Shown here: positions 17,313 through 26,120 of the stretch, piece after piece | Layout: each line of letters starts with the position of its first letter | Numbering within the stretch: the first letter of the stretch is position 1 | NCBI GenBank assembly: GCA_030537765.1 | Contig: JAUNVH010000002.1 | Location: forward strand, 17,002-81,001 | Direction: 5' to 3' | Origin: Tissierellia bacterium | Lineage (GTDB): Bacteria > Bacillota > Clostridia > Tissierellales > Peptoniphilaceae | Length of the DNA stretch: 64,000 nt | Translations under genes and position numbers: made by a program | Notes under the pieces: generated by a model | What the model saw: the letters and a program-made list of their open reading frames with translations, nothing else | What the model was told of the DNA's origin: nothing | The model's database searches: none

Positions 17313-17321
17313 TGGTATAAT
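17313..17321 (+). promoter_or_regulatory. Extended -10 promoter of the ferredoxin gene
   Basis: TGG followed directly by TATAAT forms an extended -10 element 33 bases before the ferredoxin start. No good -35 box is seen at 16-18 bases, consistent with an extended -10 promoter. Confidence 0.55.
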
Positions 17322-17354
17322 CTTATTGCAAGATAGTTTGGGGAGGTGAATTAA

Positions 17355-17522
17355 ATGGCATACGTTATTAACGACGATTGTATAGCTTGCGGAGCATGCC
17401 TACCGGAATGCCCCACAGACTGCATCACTGAAGGAGATATCTACGTCATCGATGGTGATGAATGTATAGATTGTGGTAACTGCAACAGTGTTTGTCCTGT
17501 TGATGCTCCACAGCCTGAATAG
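17355..17522 (+). CDS. Small 2[4Fe-4S] ferredoxin
   Basis: A 55-residue clostridial-type ferredoxin, a soluble low-potential electron carrier. Both cluster motifs are intact: CIACGACLPECP in the first half and CIDCGNCNSVCP in the second, giving eight cysteines and the expected internal two-fold repeat. The start is an ATG 6 bases after a strong GGGGAGGTG site. Codon choice is more GC-rich than in the neighbours, as often seen in highly expressed small proteins. A terminator follows after 10 bases. It is strong evidence for an anaerobic lifestyle. Confidence 0.97.
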   Translation: MAYVINDDCIACGACLPECPTDCITEGDIYVIDGDECIDCGNCNSVCPVDAPQPE

Positions 17523-17532
17523 TAACTAATGA

Positions 17533-17564
17533 AAGCTGCTCTTAAATCGAGCAGCTTTTTTATT
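17533..17564 (+). terminator. Terminator or attenuator after the ferredoxin gene
   Basis: AAGCTGCTC (17533-17541) pairs with GAGCAGCTT (17549-17557) around a 7-base loop, then TTTTATTT. It ends only about 15 bases before the TTG start of the next gene, leaving no room for another promoter, so the downstream genes depend on read-through or on a promoter inside the ferredoxin gene. Confidence 0.85.
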
Positions 17565-17578
17565 TAGGAGATGATTTC

Positions 17579-18331
17579 TTGAACGATATAAGATTAGATA
17601 TAGTTCCTGGTACTAAATTTAAAATTTATCAGCAAAAGGGACAATTTTCATATACGACAGATTCTTTGGCTCTATCTGGCTTTGCAAAACCGAAGGGCAA
17701 GGTTATAGATTTGGGCGCAGGTACTGGAATACTTTGTTTTCGTATGGCAAATAATAAAAATGTAACTAAGATTGTTGCCGTCGAGAAAAACCCTATAACT
17801 TTCGATCTATTAAATAAATCAATTAATATTAATGGCTTAAATAAAATTATATCTTCGTATAATATGGGTATAAATGAAATAATTAAACAAATGGGAAAAG
17901 CGAGCTTTAATACAGTTATTACAAATCCACCTTATTTTCTAAAAGAGGGTGGTATAACTAAGAGAAATTTAGATTTAAAAATGGCAATGCATGAAACAGA
18001 TTTAAGCTTGGCAGATTGGTTGAGAATTTCTTCTGAACTATTAGTTCCAAAAGGAAGTCTTTATATGATAAATAGACCGAATAGACTACAAGATATAATG
18101 TATTATGCTCGCAAAGGCCGTTTAGAAATTAAAGAAATCAGATTTATAAAAAACACTCAAAAAGCTTTAGCCAAAGCAGTATTGATCAAGGCCATTAAAA
18201 ATGGTGGCAATGGAATGAAATTACTTAGCGATTTAATCCTTTATGATGATAGTGGTAATATGACTAAAGATTATTTAAACTACTATCAACTATCAAATAA
18301 TACTCAAAATGAGGTGCAATGTGAAAGGTAG
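17579..18331 (+). CDS. TrmN6-like SAM-dependent methyltransferase (YabB/YfiC family)
   Basis: 250 residues. The TTG start follows TAGGAGATGATTTC. The SAM-binding motif VIDLGAGTGIL lies around residue 42 and the NPPY amino-methylating motif (ITNPPYFL) around residue 115, as in the tRNA1(Val) adenine-37 N6-methyltransferase family. NPPY is typical of enzymes that methylate the exocyclic amine of adenine or a glutamine side chain. The neighbour rsmI, a second RNA methyltransferase, overlaps its end, an order common in Bacillota (yabB next to yraL/rsmI). The exact tRNA target in this organism is inferred. Confidence 0.85.
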   Translation: MNDIRLDIVPGTKFKIYQQKGQFSYTTDSLALSGFAKPKGKVIDLGAGTGILCFRMANNKNVTKIVAVEKNPITFDLLNKSININGLNKIISSYNMGINEIIKQMGKASFNTVITNPPYFLKEGGITKRNLDLKMAMHETDLSLADWLRISSELLVPKGSLYMINRPNRLQDIMYYARKGRLEIKEIRFIKNTQKALAKAVLIKAIKNGGNGMKLLSDLILYDDSGNMTKDYLNYYQLSNNTQNEVQCER

Positions 18332-19154
18332 ACTATATATTTGTCCAACGCCGATTGGCAATTTAGAAGATATTAGCATTAGAACATTAAACATACTTAA
18401 AGAATGCGATTTTATAGCTTGCGAAGATAAAAGAATTAGCATAAAGCTATTAAATCATTACGAAATAAAAAAAGAACTCATCTCTTATCATAAATTTAAC
18501 GAAATGCAGATGACAAAAACTATTTTGGATAGGATTTCAAATGGGGAAGTTTGTGCATTGATAAGCGATGCAGGGATGCCAGGAATTTCTGACCCTGGAC
18601 ATATATTAATAAAATCGGCAATTGAAAACAAAATAGAGATTACAGTTTTACCTGGAGCAAATGCTGCAATTACAGCGCTTGTATATTCTGGGCTACCTAG
18701 TAACAATTTTTATTTTGAAGGATTTTTACCTAAAAAAGCCATAGAGAGAAAGAAAAAATTTGAACTATATGAAAGTTTAAATTGTCCAATAATTATTTAC
18801 GAATCTCCAAATAGAATAAAGAGTACATTAAATGAAATGTTTGAATACTTTGGCGATATGGAAATTTCAATAGCTAGAGAGCTTACTAAAATTTATGAAG
18901 AATGTATTAGGGGAAGGCTAAAAGATATAATTATCAGCTTAGAAGACGAGAGTATCAAGGGTGAAATCGTTTTAATAATATATCCTAAAGCAAAATCTCA
19001 ATATTATGATTTACAAAAAGAATTTTATAAATATTTCAAACTGGGCTTTAATAAAAAAGATGTGGTAAAAATTTTGTCGACTATGACAAATTATCCAAGG
19101 AATGAAATTTATAAAGCTTCATTAGAAATTGGTGATGAAGATGTATTCGATTGA
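18321..19154 (+). CDS. rsmI: 16S rRNA (cytidine1402-2'-O)-methyltransferase RsmI
   Basis: 277 residues of the tetrapyrrole-methylase fold. RsmI adds the 2'-O-methyl group to C1402 of 16S rRNA in the decoding centre. The N-terminal family signature LYICPTPIGNLEDI is present, followed by CEDKR, the SAM-binding loop ISDAGMPGISDPG and LPGANAAITAL, then the GFLPKK and YESPNRI segments. The GTG at 18321 is preferred because GAGGTG lies just before it; an in-frame ATG at 18309 would swallow that site. It overlaps the upstream methyltransferase by 11 bases and the downstream nurA by 14. Confidence 0.95.
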   Translation: MKGRLYICPTPIGNLEDISIRTLNILKECDFIACEDKRISIKLLNHYEIKKELISYHKFNEMQMTKTILDRISNGEVCALISDAGMPGISDPGHILIKSAIENKIEITVLPGANAAITALVYSGLPSNNFYFEGFLPKKAIERKKKFELYESLNCPIIIYESPNRIKSTLNEMFEYFGDMEISIARELTKIYEECIRGRLKDIIISLEDESIKGEIVLIIYPKAKSQYYDLQKEFYKYFKLGFNKKDVVKILSTMTNYPRNEIYKASLEIGDEDVFD

Positions 19155-20094
19155 TAAATCTATTAAAGATAAATTGAGAGATATTAATTCTTATTTTCAA
19201 GATATTTACAATAAACAATTAGTAAAAAAAGACGAATTAAGAAAATTTATAGTTGAAAATATTGCAGAAATCAAAAAAGCTAAAAAGCTTTCGACGGATG
19301 AATTAAAAAAGATTAAAAATATTACTGCCGTGGACGGAAGCTTCAATCGATTTGGCGGAAATTACCCCCATTATATCGATTTTTATAAGGCTGTGGCGAA
19401 AGATAGCAAAAATGATGAGATAATAAAAACTTTTGTAGATTGTCCTTTCTATGAACAAAATGATAATAGGGAAGATAATGATGAGATTGATGATTCTAAT
19501 TCAATTTTGTCAAAACTTGAAATAGAGGCTGCAATCGAAGCTATTGAGAAATATAAACCAAAAGTTTTGATGCTCGATGGAGGCCTTATAAGGTATAAGA
19601 TCTATGCACCTAAGCTTTTCGAAAAATTAAAGGATTTATCAATCATCAATAAGACTATCGTAGTTGGAATTATTAAAGATATAAAAACTAATATGATTTC
19701 ACGAAAATTTGAAGAGCTTGGGATAAATAGCTTTAAATTATACGATCGAGAATATCTTTATGGCGTATTAAAAAGTGGAGAATACTTTTTGGCACCCGAT
19801 AGTTTAAATTTAAAATTCTCTGAAGGCCTGAGGACTGCTTTTGCAAATCTTAGCGATTCTCCTGATCCTATAGGAATAGAAATTTTTGATTTTGAAATAA
19901 TGAGTCTTCCAATAGCTATAGACCTTTCATATTCATTAACGCCAAATAAATCGCGTGGTATTCCTATATGGATTGATATTGTAGATAAAGAAGCTAGACT
20001 AAGTGATGAGATGGTAAAGACGAGTTTAAAAACTTTTATCGACCCTGAAATTTTTGAAATCTTTTTAAATGCTGAACGAAACAAAAGAACTTAA
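19141..20094 (+). CDS. nurA: NurA-family nuclease
   Basis: About 317 residues. NurA proteins are RNase H-like 5'-3' exonucleases/endonucleases that work with the HerA translocase in DNA end resection. The metal-binding Asp is visible in AVDGS (Asp65) and a second conserved block in LMLDGGL (Asp146); further acidic residues occur at DREY and near the C-terminus (PIWIDIVDKEAR), where NurA carries its last conserved Asp/His region. Several start codons lie in frame (19129, 19132, 19135, 19141); the ATG at 19141 best fits the GGTGATG ribosome site. herA begins 9 bases downstream, which strongly supports the assignment. Confidence 0.85.
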   Translation: MYSIDKSIKDKLRDINSYFQDIYNKQLVKKDELRKFIVENIAEIKKAKKLSTDELKKIKNITAVDGSFNRFGGNYPHYIDFYKAVAKDSKNDEIIKTFVDCPFYEQNDNREDNDEIDDSNSILSKLEIEAAIEAIEKYKPKVLMLDGGLIRYKIYAPKLFEKLKDLSIINKTIVVGIIKDIKTNMISRKFEELGINSFKLYDREYLYGVLKSGEYFLAPDSLNLKFSEGLRTAFANLSDSPDPIGIEIFDFEIMSLPIAIDLSYSLTPNKSRGIPIWIDIVDKEARLSDEMVKTSLKTFIDPEIFEIFLNAERNKRT

Positions 20095-20103
20095 GAGGTG
20101 TAT

Positions 20104-21930
20104 ATGAACGTTATAGGACTTACAAATCAACAAGAATTTTATATTGGTTCAAATGAAAGAAATTTCAGAATTAATGAATACTTGATAATTGAAGATAGAA
20201 AAATGGGAGATTTGATTGGTGAAGTTGTTGAAGCCAATACATTTAATCGCTATATACCTATGAGCTTGCAACAAGATTTTGTAGATAAGGCTGTGTTGGA
20301 ATCTTTAAAGGCTATAGGGTATAATATTGATGAAGAGACAATTTATGTGGCAAAAGTTAGACTTTTAAACGAAGCTATATATCCTGTGGAAACTGGCTCA
20401 GATGTAAGACTGCCAAAGTTTTATGAATTAAAAGATATTTTAATAAAGGGAAAGCCTGAGTCTGGATTGACTTTAGCTGCGATTAAAAATACCGATACAT
20501 TATATGAAGATTTAGATGAAGAGCTTAAAAATATTTATACTCTTTACGATAATGAATATAGAATCCAAGAAGAAGTGCCATTTATTTTAGATTTAAAGAG
20601 CTTGCATCAATATCCCCATATTGGAGTATTTGGTGGCTCTGGTTCAGGAAAATCTTATGGACTTAGAGTTATACTGGAAGAACTTATGAAAAAAGGAATT
20701 CCGACCATTGTTCTAGATCCTCATTATGAAATGAGCTTTGAGGCAAATACTAAAAACCCTTTTAGCGAAGATTATTCGAACAAATATGTAAATTTGAGAA
20801 TAGGCACTGATATAGGAGTAAAATTTGAACATCTAAATACTGGAGAATTAAAAAATCTGCTTTCAACTGCATCGAATCTAACCGAAGCGATGTCGGCCGT
20901 TGTAGACACATTACATTCAGGAAGAGTTGGATATACAGAGTTTTATCAGCGCTTAACAGATCTTTCTGAGGCATACGATATAGGCAGTGAAGAAGAAATT
21001 AGAAATCGCATTGCAAATTGCCAAAATTCACAAGAGCGCTTTAGATATAATAGAATCTTAGATACATTTACTAAATTTGGAAAACAGTGTAACAAACATT
21101 CTATAAATGGAATAATATGGCGCCTTGCAAAGCTTGATAGATCTGGTATATTTGCTAAAGACGATATACCTATAATCGAGGCTCTATCAAATGGAAAATT
21201 AGCTGTAATACAAGGCGATACTATGATAATTGCAGTCTTTGGTACTTATATATTAAATAAACTCTATCATATGAGAAGAGATTATAAAGATGCAATGTAT
21301 TTAAATATTAATGCAGATTACTTTCCGCCATTTATGGTAGTTACAGATGAAGCTCATAATTTTGCGCCGAAAGCTTACGATTCACCTTCTAAAAAAATAA
21401 TTAAAGAGATTGCACAAGAAGGCAGAAAATATGGAGTGTTTCTAGCTTTGGCAACGCAAAGACCTGCACTTTTAGATGAGACGGTAACTGCACAGCTAAA
21501 TTCTAAATTCATATTTAGAACTGTTAGGGCATCTGATATTAATACTATTAGAGAAGAAACTGATCTGACACCAGAAGAGGGCAGAAGACTGCCTTATCTA
21601 AGAAGCGGAGATGTATTTGCATCGATGGCAATTATGGGTAGAACATTTTCATTGAGAATTAGAGCGGCCGAGACTAAATCGCCACATAGTATAAATCCAT
21701 TCGATGAGATTATACAAAAAAAATTAGAAGATAATGATGAGTTTTTAAATAAAATTAAAGAATACTTACCAATATCTGAATATGATGTATTGAAAATACA
21801 AAAAGAACTAGGAAAAAACAGAGTTTCCTATTCTAAAGATGAAATAATAATGAAACTTAATTCATTATGTGATCAAAATATTTTAGAAAAAGAAAATGAT
21901 TTTTTGGGTTATATTTATAAATTGAAATAA
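20104..21930 (+). CDS. herA: HerA-family DNA translocase/helicase
   Basis: About 608 residues of the HerA/FtsK superfamily, hexameric ATP-driven DNA pumps. The N-terminal HAS-barrel (~1-110, KMGDLIGEVVEANTF) is followed by the Walker A loop GVFGGSGSGKS (~175), a helical insert, Walker B with MVVTDEAHNF (~412), and the sensor/arginine segment LALATQRPALLDETV then NSKFIFR. A C-terminal winged-helix-like tail (~560-608) may contact DNA or NurA. The ATG at 20104 suits the AAGAGG site better than the GTG at 20098. With NurA it forms a resection-type complex; whether it serves repair or defence is not shown. Confidence 0.92.
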   Translation: MNVIGLTNQQEFYIGSNERNFRINEYLIIEDRKMGDLIGEVVEANTFNRYIPMSLQQDFVDKAVLESLKAIGYNIDEETIYVAKVRLLNEAIYPVETGSDVRLPKFYELKDILIKGKPESGLTLAAIKNTDTLYEDLDEELKNIYTLYDNEYRIQEEVPFILDLKSLHQYPHIGVFGGSGSGKSYGLRVILEELMKKGIPTIVLDPHYEMSFEANTKNPFSEDYSNKYVNLRIGTDIGVKFEHLNTGELKNLLSTASNLTEAMSAVVDTLHSGRVGYTEFYQRLTDLSEAYDIGSEEEIRNRIANCQNSQERFRYNRILDTFTKFGKQCNKHSINGIIWRLAKLDRSGIFAKDDIPIIEALSNGKLAVIQGDTMIIAVFGTYILNKLYHMRRDYKDAMYLNINADYFPPFMVVTDEAHNFAPKAYDSPSKKIIKEIAQEGRKYGVFLALATQRPALLDETVTAQLNSKFIFRTVRASDINTIREETDLTPEEGRRLPYLRSGDVFASMAIMGRTFSLRIRAAETKSPHSINPFDEIIQKKLEDNDEFLNKIKEYLPISEYDVLKIQKELGKNRVSYSKDEIIMKLNSLCDQNILEKENDFLGYIYKLK

Positions 21931-21951
21931 TCCTTAGGGGAGGAAGATAGT

Positions 21952-23832
21952 ATGCAAGAAGTAAAGATAAAATACGTAGACAATTTGGACCATGATGCTT
22001 ACTTGTTTCATGAAGGCACAAATTATATGGCATATAAATTTTTAGGTGCACATCCATATAAGACTAGGGGCTTTAATGGTGCAAGATTTGCATTATGGGC
22101 TCCGCGTGCAAAAGAGATTTATTTAATTGGAGATTTTAACGATTGGAATGAAGAAAATATTCCGATGAAGAGAATCGAAAATACTGGCATCTGGAGTGTA
22201 TGTGTCGACGGAGTAAAAGAATTTGATGCATATAAATATAAAATCATAACAGAACATGGCGAAGTTAGATATAAGGCAGATCCATTTGCTTTCCATGCTG
22301 AAGAAAGGCCAATGAGCGCATCTAAATTTTATGATATCAATGGCTATAAATGGAAAGATAAAAAATATCTAAAATCTTTGCAAGAAAAAGATATGTATAA
22401 TTCGCCAATGAATATTTACGAGGCCAATATTTTGTCATGGAGAAAAAATGAAGATGGCTCACAATATTCATATAGAAAATTTGCTGACGAAATTGTGCCA
22501 TATTTAAAGAGTATGGGCTATACACATTTGGAACTTATGCCTATTATGGAACATCCTTACGATGGTTCATGGGGCTATCAAATTACTGGCTATTTTGCAC
22601 CAACATCTAGATTTGGAACGCCAAAAGATTTTATGTATTTAGTTGATAAATTGCATCAAAATAATATTGGAATAATTTTAGATTGGGTGCCTGTACATTT
22701 TTGCAAAGACGATCACGGACTTGCAAGATTTGATGGAACATATTTATATGAGTCAATCGACAAGCAAAAGGCCGAAAACTATTCATGGGGTACACTCAAT
22801 TTTGACTATTCGAAACCCGAAGTCATCAGCTTTTTGATGAGTAATGCAGTCTATTGGCATGAAATGTATCATATAGACGGATTGAGAGTCGATGCAGTGA
22901 GCTTTATGATTTATGATGGTTATGGAAAGCCAGGTGTTGAGATATCTGAAAACGAAGATGGACTTAGATTTATTAAGACATTAAATGCTCAAATGGCAAA
23001 ACAGTATCCAAATTCTTTGATGATTGCAGAAGAGGCAACGGCATATCCAAAAGTTACAGCAAAAGTTCAAGATGACGGATTAGGATTTAATTTTAAATGG
23101 AATATGGGATGGATGAACGATATTTTAGAATATTTTGAATCTGATCCAATAAATAGAAAATATCTTCACGACCAATTGAGATTTTCAATGACCTATATGT
23201 TTTCAGAAAAATATATATTGCCTCTTAGCCATGATGAAGTCGTACATGGCAAAAAATCATTGCTAGATAAGATGCCTGGAGATTATGAAAATAAATTTGC
23301 AAATTTGAGGCTGCTTTTAAGCTATATGATAGCCCATCCAGGTAAGAAGATATTATTTATGGGAGGAGAATTTGGGCAATTTATCGAATGGAATGAATGG
23401 AAAGAATTAGATTGGTTACTTCTAGACTATGATATGCATAAAAAATTAAAAGATTATGTATCAGAGTTAAATAAATTTTATACCGATTCTTCTGAATTTT
23501 GGGAATTAGACAATTCATTTGACGGATTTCAATGGGTCGAACACGAAAATGCCAATGAGAGTATTTTAGTATTTCAAAGAATTAATAAAGATGAGGAAAA
23601 GATAACTTGTATCTTTAACTTCACACCGGTTGAGAGATTAAATTATCCAATCGGAGTAGACGAAGAAGGCAGATACAGAACATTATTTAGTTCTGACAGG
23701 CTAAGATATGGTGGGGAAACGAAGAGAGTAAAGACTTATTACACCAAAGATGAAGCATTTCACGGAAGAAAGCACGGTTTAAGAGTTGATATTCCGCCAC
23801 TTTCAGCTTTATTTTTGAAAAAGAGTAAATAG
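21952..23832 (+). CDS. glgB: 1,4-alpha-glucan branching enzyme
   Basis: 626 residues, a GH13 enzyme making alpha-1,6 branches in glycogen. An N-terminal CBM48 domain (GARFALWAPRAKEIYLIGDFNDW) precedes the (beta/alpha)8 barrel, with DWVPVHF, the nucleophile Asp in GLRVDAV, the acid/base Glu in IAEEAT and the transition-state Asp in LSHDEVVHGKKS, then the MPGD and GGEFGQ segments. The start follows GGGGAGGAAG. It lies 21 bases after herA with no terminator between, so the glycogen genes may be transcribed with nurA-herA. Confidence 0.97.
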   Translation: MQEVKIKYVDNLDHDAYLFHEGTNYMAYKFLGAHPYKTRGFNGARFALWAPRAKEIYLIGDFNDWNEENIPMKRIENTGIWSVCVDGVKEFDAYKYKIITEHGEVRYKADPFAFHAEERPMSASKFYDINGYKWKDKKYLKSLQEKDMYNSPMNIYEANILSWRKNEDGSQYSYRKFADEIVPYLKSMGYTHLELMPIMEHPYDGSWGYQITGYFAPTSRFGTPKDFMYLVDKLHQNNIGIILDWVPVHFCKDDHGLARFDGTYLYESIDKQKAENYSWGTLNFDYSKPEVISFLMSNAVYWHEMYHIDGLRVDAVSFMIYDGYGKPGVEISENEDGLRFIKTLNAQMAKQYPNSLMIAEEATAYPKVTAKVQDDGLGFNFKWNMGWMNDILEYFESDPINRKYLHDQLRFSMTYMFSEKYILPLSHDEVVHGKKSLLDKMPGDYENKFANLRLLLSYMIAHPGKKILFMGGEFGQFIEWNEWKELDWLLLDYDMHKKLKDYVSELNKFYTDSSEFWELDNSFDGFQWVEHENANESILVFQRINKDEEKITCIFNFTPVERLNYPIGVDEEGRYRTLFSSDRLRYGGETKRVKTYYTKDEAFHGRKHGLRVDIPPLSALFLKKSK

Positions 23833-23841
23833 GAGGTTGCT

Positions 23842-24981
23842 ATGGATAAGAAAACAAAGATGCTTGCACTATTATTGGCAGGCGGTCAAGGTTCTCGACT
23901 TAAAGCATTGACTAAAGATATTGCCAAACCGGCAGTGCCATTTGGAGGTAAATATCGTATTATCGATTTTGCATTGAGTAATGCCACAAATTCCGGCATA
24001 AAAGATATTGCTGTACTTACACAGTATAAGCCATTTGAACTCAATAGCCATTTGGGCATCGGCGCACCATGGGATTTTGACAAAACTTATGGAGGCCTTA
24101 GAGTGCTTTCACCATTTGCATCTGAAGATGGAGGAAGATGGTTTACGGGCACGGCAAATGCGATATACGAAAATATTGACTATATAGATCAAATCAATCC
24201 TCAATATGTTTTAGTTTTATCGGGCGACCACATCTATAAAATGAATTATAATAAAATGCTAAAATATCATATTCAAAAAGAGGCCGTATGTACAGTTTCA
24301 GTAATCGAAGTACCTTGGGAAGAGGCTTCTAGATTTGGCATTGTCAACACAGATGAAGACAATAAAATTGTCGAATTTGATGAAAAGCCAGCAGAGCCAA
24401 AAAACAATATGGCTTCGATGGGAATCTATATCTTTAATTGGGATATTTTGAGAAACTATCTGATTGAAGACGAAAAAAATCAAGATTCTGACCACGATTT
24501 TGGAAAAAATGTACTGCCAAAGATGTTAACTGACGGCAATCCAATGTATGCATTCCAATTTAAAGGCTATTGGAAAGACGTTGGAACAATAAGTAGCTAT
24601 TGGGAATCTAATCTCGATTTATTAGATATAGACAATGAATTAGACATTTATGATAAAACTTGGCGCATATATACAAATAATAAGAATTTGCCACCTCAAT
24701 ATATTGGCAAATATGCAATATTAAATAATTCGATGATAAACGAAGGCTGCACAATAGAAGGTGAAGTGAACAATAGCGTATTGTTTTCTAATGTGACTGT
24801 AGAAAAGGGAGCCATTATTAATAAATCTGTAATTCTTCCAAATGCTGTTATTAAAGCTGGTGCAAATGTAAATAACGCAATTATTATGGAAGATATGGTC
24901 ATCAAGGAAGATGAAAAAATTGGAACGCCTGATGATAAATCCATATATTTGGTTTCCGATGACGGCATTTTAAAAGAGTAA
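23842..24981 (+). CDS. glgC: Glucose-1-phosphate adenylyltransferase, catalytic subunit
   Basis: 379 residues. Makes ADP-glucose, the committed step of bacterial glycogen synthesis. The nucleotide-binding motif [14 protein letters not shown] and the following [19 protein letters not shown] are intact, as are the SGDHIYKM active-site Asp and the FDEKP segment. The C-terminal part is a left-handed beta-helix of hexapeptide repeats (~290-370). It is shorter than enteric GlgC and pairs with GlgD next door, as in Bacillus-type heteromers. Start follows AGGAGG, 9 bases after glgB. Confidence 0.96.
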   Translation: MDKKTKMLALLLAGGQGSRLKALTKDIAKPAVPFGGKYRIIDFALSNATNSGIKDIAVLTQYKPFELNSHLGIGAPWDFDKTYGGLRVLSPFASEDGGRWFTGTANAIYENIDYIDQINPQYVLVLSGDHIYKMNYNKMLKYHIQKEAVCTVSVIEVPWEEASRFGIVNTDEDNKIVEFDEKPAEPKNNMASMGIYIFNWDILRNYLIEDEKNQDSDHDFGKNVLPKMLTDGNPMYAFQFKGYWKDVGTISSYWESNLDLLDIDNELDIYDKTWRIYTNNKNLPPQYIGKYAILNNSMINEGCTIEGEVNNSVLFSNVTVEKGAIINKSVILPNAVIKAGANVNNAIIMEDMVIKEDEKIGTPDDKSIYLVSDDGILKE

Positions 24982-24992
24982 AGGAGTATATC

Positions 24993-26120
24993 ATGGATAA
25001 TTGCATAGGAGTTATTAATAATACAAATCTAGAGAGAAATTTTGGACAATTGTGTAAGTCACGATCTCTTTATATGCTTCCATTTGGAAGTAGATATCGC
25101 TTAGTCGATTTTTTAATATCCAATATGGTAAATAATAATATCAATACGGTGGCAATCTATACAGGAGAAAAGATTAGATCTACGATGGACCATCTGGGTA
25201 GCGGTAGACCATGGGATCTAAATTCTAGATTCCAAGGACTATTTCTCTATCCTCCAATAACTGCTCCACCAATAGTTTCTAAGCTTGGAGATATTGCAGA
25301 CTTTTATAGTACGAGAAACTTTTATGAAAATTCTTCGTCAGATAATGTGTTTATTACGGCGTCAAATACATTGGCTAAAGTCAATTTGCAAGAAGCTTAT
25401 GACTATTTTCAGCAAACTGATGCAGATATAACACTGATTTATAAAGAGCAGAACGATGAATTGGGACAATTTATAAATTCAGACAAGCTACACATCGACG
25501 ATGATGGCAATTTAATAAATATTGGTTTAAATCTAGGCACTGAATTAAAATTTAATATGTATTTAAATATGCTATTTATTAAAAAAAGCGTACTGTTAAA
25601 ATTGATTAATGAAACTGTCGAAAAAGGCAATGTACCTGGACTTAAAAATGCCATAATAAAAAATAAGGATCGATTTAAGATAAATACATTCGAACATAAG
25701 GGATATCTTGCCAATATAATAGATATAGATTCTTATTATAGGGCCAATTTAGATTTGCTCGATAGAGATATATTTAAAGAATTATTTATCGACACTGGTC
25801 GAGTTATGACTAAGACAAAGGACGAACCCTCTACGACTTATAGAGATTTTCCAACTGTCAAAAATTCGCTAATTGCAAATGGCTGTATTATCGAAGGCGA
25901 AGTTGAAAATAGCATAATCTTTAGAGGAGTTAAAATTGGCAAAAATGCCACTGTCAAGAATTCAATAGTCATGCAAAAATCTACTATCGAAGACTCTTCA
26001 GTAGTAGTAAATTCAATACTAGATAAATATACGCTTATCGAAAGAGGAGCGACAATTGTAGGAGCATATGCACAGCCTTATGTATTAGGTAAATATATGA
26101 AGATTGGAAGAGATCAATGA
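24993..26120 (+). CDS. glgD: GlgD, regulatory paralogue of ADP-glucose pyrophosphorylase
   Basis: 375 residues, a GlgC paralogue. The fold is kept (LPFGSRYRLVDFLISN, HLGSGRPWDL, C-terminal beta-helix) but the N-terminal GGxGxRL nucleotide loop is replaced by NTNLERNFGQL, so it is probably not catalytic itself. In Bacillota GlgD binds GlgC and raises its activity. The gene starts 11 bases after glgC and its stop overlaps glgA by 4 bases. Confidence 0.95.
   Translation: MDNCIGVINNTNLERNFGQLCKSRSLYMLPFGSRYRLVDFLISNMVNNNINTVAIYTGEKIRSTMDHLGSGRPWDLNSRFQGLFLYPPITAPPIVSKLGDIADFYSTRNFYENSSSDNVFITASNTLAKVNLQEAYDYFQQTDADITLIYKEQNDELGQFINSDKLHIDDDGNLINIGLNLGTELKFNMYLNMLFIKKSVLLKLINETVEKGNVPGLKNAIIKNKDRFKINTFEHKGYLANIIDIDSYYRANLDLLDRDIFKELFIDTGRVMTKTKDEPSTTYRDFPTVKNSLIANGCIIEGEVENSIIFRGVKIGKNATVKNSIVMQKSTIEDSSVVVNSILDKYTLIERGATIVGAYAQPYVLGKYMKIGRDQ

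Noticed and set aside
19789..19795. TTGGCAC, like the -24 element of a sigma-54 promoter
   Set aside because: It is inside nurA coding sequence and no TTGC follows at the required spacing.
24993..26120. glgD as a second functional glgC
   Set aside because: The GGxGxRL nucleotide loop is missing, so it fits the non-catalytic GlgD subunit.
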